From contig NZ_AQXE01000010.1 of the NCBI RefSeq assembly GCF_000375485.1, positions 141,195 through 176,062 of the forward strand: 34,868 bases of DNA, in the 5' to 3' direction. Positions 27,838 through 34,868 of the stretch are shown here, piece by piece. This DNA comes from Desulfovibrio oxyclinae DSM 11498 (GTDB lineage: Bacteria; Desulfobacterota; Desulfovibrionia; Desulfovibrionales; Desulfovibrionaceae). The translations under genes were made by a program, and so were the position numbers. Position 1 is the first letter of the stretch. Each line of letters opens with the position of its first letter. Below the pieces are notes generated by a model. That model was given only the letters and a program-made list of their open reading frames with translations, had not been told where the DNA came from and searched no databases.

Positions 27838-28812
27838 TTACATTGGTTTGGACTTGTTTATACAACGGTACACGCCGTTTTCTTCGTCGTACGACGCATG
27901 CCACAGCATGTCGGCGGGTTCTGACAGGTGATGGGGACCAACCCACTGCCCAAGCGAATAAATGCTTTCCACGAACTGGAACGAGGTTGAGTCGTCGCGG
28001 GTGTTGTCCACCTCGCTGTTGTCATACCGGGGAGAAAGGGCCGTGTAGCCCACGGGAATGGGAACGATCCATCCTTCCCGGGCATCCCGCTTCCATTCCC
28101 CACGTTCCGTCACTTCGCCGGTGTCTTCGTTCACCTCTTCGATTCTTGAGCAGCGCCAATTGATCCTGGACATATCAAGCCATGCGTCCAAAGGAGTCGC
28201 GGTCGGATCTTCCTGCAAAAGATCGTCATGACGCTCTTTCAAAAGATCATCCCTGCCAATCAAGGTGAAACCGGGCAGCAATCTGCGGCGAACCGACCTG
28301 AACTTGCTCAAGCGCTCTTCCCACTCATCCCCGAGCGACGTGAAAAACGGCTTGTGCGCCATGGGAAGAATGCTGCCTCCGGCAATACGCATGGAAAACA
28401 AAACATCACCGATCTGCCTTGCCAGCATCTGCTGCTCGCCCACGGCATCGCCAAGCACATCGCTCTGCACGCCGAAAACCAAACTTATCTCCATGTTGGC
28501 GCGGCCTTCCTCGATGATCGGGGCGGTTTTCCCGTCCTTTCCTACAGGGTTCCGTGTCAGATGAAAGGTGTGCGAAAATCCATCATCCGAAACATGAGGC
28601 TGAAAGGCATGGCAGACCACGCCCACTCGGTTGAAAAGGACTTCACCCCCCTCCTCGCGACCTGCAAGCCGCCTTTCCAGAGCCCACATCAGTCCCATAA
28701 AAGCGGTCATGGAAGGAAATCCCCATGTCAACGGCGAAGAGATGCAGTTCACGTTCTGCACCTTGATTCGGGGAAAGGTGAGCAGCCCGTCGAATTGAGG
28801 AGCATCAGACAT
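27838..28812 (-). CDS. csy2: type I-F Cascade subunit Csy2 (Cas5f)
   Basis: A 324-residue Cas5-type subunit that holds the 5' handle of the CRISPR RNA and pairs with Csy1 at the tail of the complex. Family segments include LLTFPRIKVQNVNCISSPLT at the N-terminus, GFPSMTAFMGLMWALERR, and AGGSILPMAHKPFF in the middle. The length agrees with known Csy2 proteins. The ATG at 28812 lies eight bases inside the end of csy1, indicating coupled translation. Confidence 0.95.
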   Translation of the reverse strand: MSDAPQFDGLLTFPRIKVQNVNCISSPLTWGFPSMTAFMGLMWALERRLAGREEGGEVLFNRVGVVCHAFQPHVSDDGFSHTFHLTRNPVGKDGKTAPIIEEGRANMEISLVFGVQSDVLGDAVGEQQMLARQIGDVLFSMRIAGGSILPMAHKPFFTSLGDEWEERLSKFRSVRRRLLPGFTLIGRDDLLKERHDDLLQEDPTATPLDAWLDMSRINWRCSRIEEVNEDTGEVTERGEWKRDAREGWIVPIPVGYTALSPRYDNSEVDNTRDDSTSFQFVESIYSLGQWVGPHHLSEPADMLWHASYDEENGVYRCINKSKPM

Positions 28813-30178
28813 GCGCTTCCTCCTTCAGTTTTTCTCCCACGTTTTTCAGAAGCGGCGTCATGACATCCTCACGGAAAACATCCGACCAGAACACCTGCTC
28901 GGCATCTTCCAAGGGCAGCTTGCCCCCCAGCGCGCCGTTCAGCCAGTTGGCGAACCGGTTGCTGATATCCTTCGTCCAATCCCTTGAAGCGTATTTTTCC
29001 CGGAAACGCGCTGCGAAGTCCGCATCCCTGGCATAACGCCCCGGGTCCAACAGCATCACTTCACATTCCACCAGCAAGCATTTCGGATCCGCGCTCCAAC
29101 ACGGATCAAGGGCATGGAGGTCTCCACAATAGAGACTGAACTCACCAAGGAGTTGATCCAGATATTCATCCCGCCGTATCCGCGTGGTCATGTTCGCGGG
29201 TGGATCGGATTCGAGAAATCCTTGAAAATGCTTGAGGACAGCCTGCGTATCACGGCGCAGTCCGAACTGCTCGAACAGAGGTCTTCGGCCGTACGGAGGT
29301 CGGACAGATCGGGACATCCAGACCGGCGGCAGAGAGGCCAGAAGGTAGTTGCGTCCCCCGCGTTCGCTATTGAGCTGACTAACGTTCTGTGGTTTTGTGC
29401 CACCAAGCTTCTGTATGCCAAGGTGCGGATATTCATGAATGCCGTACTCGCAGTATTCATTCTTTCTTTTGGCGGCTCGGGCAGCCTTTGTGTTGTCGCT
29501 GTACTTGTGCTCACTAATGCGTCCATAGACTTCATGAGCCAGAGAGCTGGAATACATGGGTGCAAGGATAGTGAAATCGACATCTTCAACAGGATCTTCG
29601 CCCGTCAGCCAGTAAATCTGCTTCATCCTTTCGTGGCTTGCCAGCTTGTTACCCAATTCGCTGATGCTTCCGAACGTACTGCAATGGTCTGAAATCGAAT
29701 CAGCACCTCCAATCGCCTCGCACAAATCCTTATCGTGAATCTTGAACCACTTAAATAAAGGTACTCCTTCATATTCAAGCGATAAAAACTTATATAACAC
29801 AAAACGTGCCGAGTTATTGGTAAAGTCAACGGCGAATGATTCATCTAGATGACATGAACCAACTTCCTCAAGTGGTGTCAGTGAAGCAGGCGGGCAATAT
29901 AGATTCGTACCCTTTGCATGAGAATCTGTCGCCTTCAAAATATGCGTTGCCGCATCAATATGCACGACCAGGGCAGCCGCTTTTTCCACCCATGACCGCA
30001 GCCCGTATTCTTCCACGAGGGAATCTCGCTTCTCCGACAGCTCCACCCTTTTTTCAGGATCCTCCTCTTTTTCCAGCTTGTTCAGTATCTGTTTCAATTT
30101 GGGTTCAAGCTGTTCTTTCAGGAACTCTTCCATTACAGACCGAAAGCCGCTGACGCGGTTCGGATCTCCCTGTCCCAT
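28805..30178 (-). CDS. csy1: type I-F Cascade large subunit Csy1 (Cas8f)
   Basis: A 457-residue subunit that in type I-F systems recognises the protospacer-adjacent motif (usually CC) and recruits Cas2-3. Conserved stretches are a charged helical N-terminus with KATDSHAKGTNLY, the GIQKLGGTKPQNVSQLNSERGGRNYLLASLPP core, and the PPYGRRPLF segment. It is slightly longer than P. aeruginosa Csy1 (434). The ATG at 30178 has AAGGAG six bases upstream and follows cas2-3 by 37 nt. Confidence 0.95.
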   Translation of the reverse strand: MGQGDPNRVSGFRSVMEEFLKEQLEPKLKQILNKLEKEEDPEKRVELSEKRDSLVEEYGLRSWVEKAAALVVHIDAATHILKATDSHAKGTNLYCPPASLTPLEEVGSCHLDESFAVDFTNNSARFVLYKFLSLEYEGVPLFKWFKIHDKDLCEAIGGADSISDHCSTFGSISELGNKLASHERMKQIYWLTGEDPVEDVDFTILAPMYSSSLAHEVYGRISEHKYSDNTKAARAAKRKNEYCEYGIHEYPHLGIQKLGGTKPQNVSQLNSERGGRNYLLASLPPVWMSRSVRPPYGRRPLFEQFGLRRDTQAVLKHFQGFLESDPPANMTTRIRRDEYLDQLLGEFSLYCGDLHALDPCWSADPKCLLVECEVMLLDPGRYARDADFAARFREKYASRDWTKDISNRFANWLNGALGGKLPLEDAEQVFWSDVFREDVMTPLLKNVGEKLKEEAHV

Positions 30179-30215
30179 AATATGCTCCTTATTCAGGTAC
30201 TTCCGTCATGAATCA

Positions 30216-33200
30216 TTACTTGCGTGGCAGAAATCCCAGAGCAGGATGGAAAAACCAGCCCTGTGCATTCTCCGGCAAGGAAAATGTGCCGAATTTTCTG
30301 GCGCACTCATCAAGGTCCATCCCCAATTCGCCAGCCAGCGAGCGCAGGGCGGCCATATAGTCTACTTCGGCCCAGGGACCGATACCCCGCCCCGTGCAAA
30401 CGGAATCATCCAATCGTTCCAACTTCGCATTCTGAAAAAGTTGCGTCCCCTTGCGGATATCATTGCAGAACTGAACCATATTGAAGTCCTCGCCACTTTC
30501 ATCCGGCAACAAGGCGAAATCGCCCTCCTCCATCGAACTCTCCCTGAACCGCTGTTTCTGCTGCAAAATCCCCGTTTGCATGGCCTGAGGCACACGCCAA
30601 CAGGAATATGCCCCCAATGGGATTCGTTCCTTGAGCACTCTGCGCTGACGAGCACTCATCTTCTTGTCCAGCGGAGGAAGCATCTGCTGACGAAGGCGGG
30701 CATGCTCAAGATCGACGAGGCTGCCGGCAGGGGCAAGCTCGGCCCGCTCAAGAACACGTGGAGCTGCCGAAACCGGCGCAACCTCCTGCACGGCCAACAG
30801 ATCCGACAGGGAATGCGAAGACAGGGCAAACTCCCCACCGTCCTCAAAACCGGGGCGCGTAAAAGCCACCCGCTCCCCTTTCAGTGACCGCACGTTTTCA
30901 TTGAGCAGACGAATGTTGGGAATGTGACACGATCCATCACGATGCCTGCGGACGCGACCGGCAAGCTGGATGACCGATCGCATGGAGGACGGCTCCACAA
31001 TGGCCCAGTCGTAGTCATGATCCCGGCCGACCTCGGCAACAGGAGAAGCCAGCACCACGAACAGATGATTCGTCTCGTCGGAACCGTCCAGCTGGCGACG
31101 AATCTCGTCCAGCGCAAAGACAGCATCCGGCTCCTTTCGCATCAAGGTGGTGTCCAGCCTGTATTCAATGGCAGAACGCAGCAGCAGCGGGAATCTGGAA
31201 TGGTACACACACAAATGGATGCGCGTATCTTTCGGAATTTCCTGCCGGTACAATTCCATCGCAACCTCATACAGCGGCCCGATGTTGGCCATTCGCACCA
31301 GTCCGAAACTCACACGCTTTAGTGTCGCGGGATCAGGAGACGAATGCGCTTGATGCAGACTTAAAGAAGAGGAAAGAATAGTATCGGCAACGCGTTTTGC
31401 CAGCACACCATTGGACAACCCCACAGGCACTATTTCGGCAAAACGTCGGGCAGGCAGACTGGACAGCCGGGCCACTCGGTCGGTGACAAACTTCTGGTGC
31501 TCGGCAACGAACGATGCTTCTGAAGCACAAGAAGAATGGTGTACGCTGAATTCGTCTACCCACATGCAACAGACTCGGGGCTGATCCTCATGGAGAACAC
31601 CCCGATTTCGTGTAAAAATCTCCCGCCCCTTTTGATACGCCAGAAACATTCCCTGCACGAGCGACGGAGGCAGCGTGGCGGACGAGACAAGCACTCTGGA
31701 GCCGAGCATGCCTGCCCAAAACACAAGACGCGTCAGCGCGGGCAGGTCCTTGATATCGTAATCGTCCAGTTCGTCCAGAACCAGATCACTGCCCAGCAGT
31801 CGCAGCATGGGCAAAATCTGTCTGCCACCACGGATGCTCTCAGTGGCTGAAATCAAATGATCGACAGTGCAGACCAACATTGGCGCGGTTATCAGGGAGC
31901 GGGCTTTCGAACTCTCCAGAACGTGTCGAAGAGAAGGGAAGACATCGGGGTTACCGTCATAGAGGACATGCTCACCGAAATCCAACAGATCTCCGGCGGA
32001 CTCCGCCCCTGAGGCTTCCGCTTTCGATGCGTAATGCTCTGCCAGTTTCCTGCCGCTCCTTCCTCCTGTATGAATAGCAACCTCGGTGCTATCGAGGGCA
32101 AGAAACCTGCGATATTCTTTACCGGTCTGTTGCGTCAGGGTCCTCAAGCCCAGCGCAAAACAACAGCGAAAGCCGTTATCCGGACTCTCAAGATTGTACA
32201 TGATACGGGCATTCGCAATGGTCTTGCCGCAACCGGTTGAAGCCATGTTCACCACAAACGCGCCATGATCCCGAGAGGCTCCCCGACAGGACGCGGCAAG
32301 TTCTCCCGCCTTGTCCTGCCACGCGAACTTGTCGTTTTGGGCCCGTCGTTGCAATCTCCTGCACCGGGCCAACCGGGGAAGCTCACGTGAAAGGAACGGC
32401 AGCATTCGCGATGATTGATGCGCCAAACGCATCACGCCTATCAAGTGCTCCGAAAGGGTCTGATCCAGCCGACGCCTGCCGTTGACAAGTTTCGTGTTGG
32501 CGTAAAGCGTGGCCTGTGCTCCCCGCCCTTTGAACTTTCCGGTTGCAGAACGGCTGGAATACCCATGATCCGCAAGCATCAGAACCATGCGGGACAAATG
32601 CTGCACATGCGGATCGGCCGCCCACTTACCCAACTCTGCAACACCGTGTTTCTCAACTTCACGGGCAAGGGCCGTCATTCTTTTTCGCCATGCGCCATTA
32701 CTGACTGGCAACCCCTTCTCGAACTGCCAATATGCCGCAACGTCCACTTTTTCCCGCGGCCCAAGCTCGTTCCAATCCGCTTCGATAGTATCGGGCACCT
32801 TGGACAAAGCGCTCGAAACATCTCTGGAGTCCGGCAGAACGGGCAGGCGATGGTGTGTCATTATAAGCCATGCCAGGCTACGAGCTATGGGAGCATGGAT
32901 GCTTTGGAACGGCCCCGAAGGCTTGTCATCAACGCCGTCCCGAGTCAGAGAGTGAAGAGCCTCCTTCCAGTATTCCCCGACGTCGGAACCCATTCGGGAT
33001 ATCCAGTCTTCGTCCGAATCGTCCCCGACAAAAGCCTGCAACAAGCGTATGCTGATCCACTCATGGCGATACGCATTCCTCTCATACCGCGTTTTTTTCA
33101 ACCGCTGCTGAAACTCGTCGCAGGCTTTACCCAGATCATGCAGCAGCCCGGCCATACAGGATAAAATACGAACAGCCCAAAGGCTGCTCCAGTCATTTTC

Positions 33201-33506
33201 ATCGCTCTGTCGCAAAATGTCCCGTTTGGTCCAATTTGTGGGAACAGCACCGCTGCCATTGAATCTTTGGGCGTTGCCAACGATCCAGAGGAGTTCCGTC
33301 CTGTTGCTGCCTCGCACCCAATGACATGCGACCGCCGTATTGCGGCGGGCACTCCTGCCAAGCAGGTTGCGCAAGGTTTTGAGACCGGCGTTTGTGATGG
33401 GTGTCTGCCAGACCCGTTCACCACGACGTTCGGCAAACTGGTCCAGTATACGACGCGTCTCCGGCAACGCCCTGCCGGAACACTCTGATACAAGAATAAT
33501 GTTCAT
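30216..33506 (-). CDS. cas3: Cas2-Cas3 fusion helicase-nuclease (type I-F)
   Basis: A 1096-residue fusion typical of type I-F. An N-terminal Cas2-like domain (about residues 1-90, MNIILVSECSGRA) is followed by an HD nuclease (His123-Asp124 in LLHDLGK, His148, MTHHRLP) and a superfamily 2 helicase (Walker A MASTGCGKT near 421-429, LVLDELDD near 576, SSATLPPS, QLAGRVRRHR). It unwinds and degrades target DNA after recruitment and, with Cas1, integrates new spacers. Translation starts at ATG 33506, overlapping the cas1 stop as ATGA. Both active sites look intact. Confidence 0.97.
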   Translation of the reverse strand: MNIILVSECSGRALPETRRILDQFAERRGERVWQTPITNAGLKTLRNLLGRSARRNTAVACHWVRGSNRTELLWIVGNAQRFNGSGAVPTNWTKRDILRQSDENDWSSLWAVRILSCMAGLLHDLGKACDEFQQRLKKTRYERNAYRHEWISIRLLQAFVGDDSDEDWISRMGSDVGEYWKEALHSLTRDGVDDKPSGPFQSIHAPIARSLAWLIMTHHRLPVLPDSRDVSSALSKVPDTIEADWNELGPREKVDVAAYWQFEKGLPVSNGAWRKRMTALAREVEKHGVAELGKWAADPHVQHLSRMVLMLADHGYSSRSATGKFKGRGAQATLYANTKLVNGRRRLDQTLSEHLIGVMRLAHQSSRMLPFLSRELPRLARCRRLQRRAQNDKFAWQDKAGELAASCRGASRDHGAFVVNMASTGCGKTIANARIMYNLESPDNGFRCCFALGLRTLTQQTGKEYRRFLALDSTEVAIHTGGRSGRKLAEHYASKAEASGAESAGDLLDFGEHVLYDGNPDVFPSLRHVLESSKARSLITAPMLVCTVDHLISATESIRGGRQILPMLRLLGSDLVLDELDDYDIKDLPALTRLVFWAGMLGSRVLVSSATLPPSLVQGMFLAYQKGREIFTRNRGVLHEDQPRVCCMWVDEFSVHHSSCASEASFVAEHQKFVTDRVARLSSLPARRFAEIVPVGLSNGVLAKRVADTILSSSLSLHQAHSSPDPATLKRVSFGLVRMANIGPLYEVAMELYRQEIPKDTRIHLCVYHSRFPLLLRSAIEYRLDTTLMRKEPDAVFALDEIRRQLDGSDETNHLFVVLASPVAEVGRDHDYDWAIVEPSSMRSVIQLAGRVRRHRDGSCHIPNIRLLNENVRSLKGERVAFTRPGFEDGGEFALSSHSLSDLLAVQEVAPVSAAPRVLERAELAPAGSLVDLEHARLRQQMLPPLDKKMSARQRRVLKERIPLGAYSCWRVPQAMQTGILQQKQRFRESSMEEGDFALLPDESGEDFNMVQFCNDIRKGTQLFQNAKLERLDDSVCTGRGIGPWAEVDYMAALRSLAGELGMDLDECARKFGTFSLPENAQGWFFHPALGFLPRK

Positions 33507-34468
33507 TGCACTGCTGAGGGAACGCGTTTGGCAATGATCTTGAGACCGTCGATAATATGGTCCAGAGCCTCAGCGCGAACAAATGCGGCAATGCAGGCCT
33601 CACGAAAATCCTGATTTGTGTCCCCTTTTGCGGCAGAGAGAAAAGCCAACGGCAGCACGACAGCATCTTTCACAATGTCTGCGGCATCAAAGACCAGACC
33701 GCCCCGTCGTGTCTTTCCATGCAGAACCGAAAGACCGTGAGGCAAACCAAGCACCCACGTTGCCGTGGCACCAAGACCATAGGCAAGATAGTTCCCGTGA
33801 TCCAAAAAACTGTTGGCCGGGTCGAACCCTCTGCCGCGTTTGGAACGGGAAAATTGTCCGTATCCCGTATAAGCGGCAATCATTTTGTACAATGCCTTGG
33901 TCAGTCTAGCTTCTTCAGTAAGTAATGATTGGGAATCTTGCACTGCGGCAATCCTGCTCTGCGATTCAACGATCAGAGTAGAAACAGACTCCGTCACAGA
34001 AGAGTCAATGTCAGGATTATTTGTCCATTGAGATATAATGAATTCATGCCGAAGCTTTTGTAATATTTTTGCTGCCTGTAAACGAAGCTCTTCAGTAAAC
34101 CAGAACCGAACCCAGCGTTGGAGATATTCTGTGGGACGGTACTCTGACTGTGGGGAGAACCAGGCAACCTCAAAATCGTTTTCCATTGAAGAGAACAAGG
34201 GAGTTCCACCGCCGCCGCAAAATCCTACCAAAACCCCGGCCTTGGAAAATTCCCTCATGGCCGCCTGCGTTATCGATGTGCCGGTACCCAACAGAATGCT
34301 TGTGGTATTGGCTATGGGAATGTTCCAGTATAAAGAACGCCTACCTTCATCCGTTACATATTCGACCCTCCCCCCATTCACCAGCACCCTGCAATACTCA
34401 AGGTAGTATATATTTGCTCGTTTGGAATGAAGAATGGTCTTCAGTTCCGAGGAAGATATGCTCTGCAT
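33503..34468 (-). CDS. cas1: CRISPR integrase Cas1 (type I-F)
   Basis: A 321-residue integrase that inserts spacers at the leader-repeat junction together with the Cas2 domain of Cas3. Metal ligands appear as Glu186 (LTEEARLTK), His250 (LPHGLSVLHGKT) and Asp261/Asp264 (GLVFDAADIVKD), a constant offset of four from the P. aeruginosa numbering. Typical I-F segments LLGTGTSITQAAMRE and GVLVGFCGGGG are present. The ATG at 34468 has only a weak GGTGA ribosome site. First gene of the cas1-cas2-3-csy1-csy2-csy3-cas6f operon. Confidence 0.97.
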   Translation of the reverse strand: MQSISSSELKTILHSKRANIYYLEYCRVLVNGGRVEYVTDEGRRSLYWNIPIANTTSILLGTGTSITQAAMREFSKAGVLVGFCGGGGTPLFSSMENDFEVAWFSPQSEYRPTEYLQRWVRFWFTEELRLQAAKILQKLRHEFIISQWTNNPDIDSSVTESVSTLIVESQSRIAAVQDSQSLLTEEARLTKALYKMIAAYTGYGQFSRSKRGRGFDPANSFLDHGNYLAYGLGATATWVLGLPHGLSVLHGKTRRGGLVFDAADIVKDAVVLPLAFLSAAKGDTNQDFREACIAAFVRAEALDHIIDGLKIIAKRVPSAVQ

Positions 34469-34512
34469 ACTGTCACCCAGCTGCCTGCCTAACTAGATAA
34501 AACATTATTATA

Positions 34513-34541
34513 TATAGACATGAAGCAATAGATCCAGTCAA
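34513..34541 (-). promoter_or_regulatory. candidate promoter of the cas operon
   Basis: On the minus strand, TTGACT (34541-34536) and TCTATA (34518-34513) are 17 nt apart, within a very AT-rich TATATATAATAAT stretch that offers alternative -10 boxes. It lies about 45 nt before the cas1 start codon. By eye only. Confidence 0.5.
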
Positions 34542-34585
34542 GACATAGAACACGTCAAGTTGGCAAGCATAAAAATGAACCGCCA

Positions 34586-34715
34586 GACCCTTCTAAAAAC
34601 CCCCAAAAATAAACAATAAAAATCAGAATCTTAAGACATCAAGATTTAGAAGGGTCAATTCAGTTATTTGCTTTAATTAAGAATGACGATAGAAGGTTAT
34701 TGGAACTTGGCTCTA
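34586..34715 (+). promoter_or_regulatory. leader of CRISPR array 2
   Basis: An AT-rich leader in front of the first repeat. GACCCTTCTA (34586-34595) and its inverse TTAGAAGGGT (34646-34655) stand 130 and 61 nt before the repeat, as in array 1; here the inverted repeat is perfect over 12 bp (34586-34597 with 34645-34656). An IHF-like site (AATCAGAATCTTA, 34621-34633, eight of nine fixed positions) lies between the arms. Confidence 0.75.
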
Positions 34716-34868
34716 GTTCACTGCCGCGTAGGCAGCTCAGAAAGTGGTGGCGCTCTCCATGAGCGAAAGATCGGAGTTCACTGCCGCGTAGGCAGCTCAG
34801 AAAGCTGAACGAAACCTCTCCGTAGTCGGGGAGGCGTTCACTGCCGCGTAGGCAGCTCAGAAACGAAG
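34716..34868 (+). CRISPR. type I-F CRISPR array 2, first three repeats (continues past the window)
   Basis: Three identical 28-nt repeats at 34716-34743, 34776-34803 and 34836-34863, separated by two 32-nt spacers. A third spacer begins at 34864 and runs off the window. The repeat is the same as in array 1 but in the plus orientation, so this array is transcribed away from cas1. These are the leader-proximal units, hence the most recent acquisitions. Confidence 0.97.

Noticed and set aside
30216..34468. Missing cas2 gene
   Set aside because: The Cas2 domain is fused to the N-terminus of Cas3, as expected in type I-F.
25481..34868. Tn7-like CRISPR-associated transposon (type I-F3)
   Set aside because: cas1, the cas2-3 fusion and full-length separate csy1 and csy2 are present, and no tniQ or tns genes are seen; this is an ordinary interference-competent I-F1 locus.

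Overview
The window reads as chromosome from a marine or anaerobic Desulfovibrionales-type bacterium (Desulfovibrio / Pseudodesulfovibrio relatives). This is inferred from high-GC coding, the protein flavour, and the mix of a phenylacetate-CoA-ligase-like enzyme with a tandem-ACT protein, a PEP-CTERM protein and many signalling proteins. No rRNA or tRNA gene was seen, so the assignment rests on gene content only.

Left part (1-9.2 kb). A truncated EamA permease meets a chemotaxis receptor tail to tail with overlapping stop codons. A minus-strand operon follows: nitroreductase, rsfS, gpmI and a zinc-ribbon protein, closed by a strong terminator. A plus-strand operon encodes a PaaK-like aryl-CoA ligase and a two-ACT-domain protein. 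Its leader carries a 20-residue, six-phenylalanine peptide followed by a terminator and a possible antiterminator, which is the layout of a phenylalanine attenuator. Next is a umuDC pair (DNA polymerase V).

Middle (9.2-25.1 kb). A minus-strand cluster holds a REC-kinase-REC hybrid, an AI-2E-family permease and the lipoprotein MltA, with a methyltransferase gene upstream. A CopB-type CPH P-type ATPase with a His-rich N-terminus stands alone. A plus-strand run uvrB, RCK potassium channel, ligA, dapB has gaps of 3 to 18 nt. After a perfect bidirectional terminator come a periplasmic ABC-type binding protein and a PEP-CTERM protein.

Right part (25.1-34.9 kb). This is a complete type I-F CRISPR-Cas locus: cas1, cas2-3 fusion, csy1, csy2, csy3 and cas6f on the minus strand. 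It is flanked by an 11-repeat array on the left (minus strand) and a second array on the right (plus strand) that runs off the window. The same 28-nt repeat is used in both, and both leaders face the cas operon. The two leaders are otherwise dissimilar, but each has the same pair of inverted motifs at exactly the same distances from the first repeat, with an IHF-like site between them. This is a good candidate for the spacer-integration docking element.

The most interesting items are the phenylalanine attenuator on the aryl-CoA ligase operon and the phased inverted motifs in the two CRISPR leaders.
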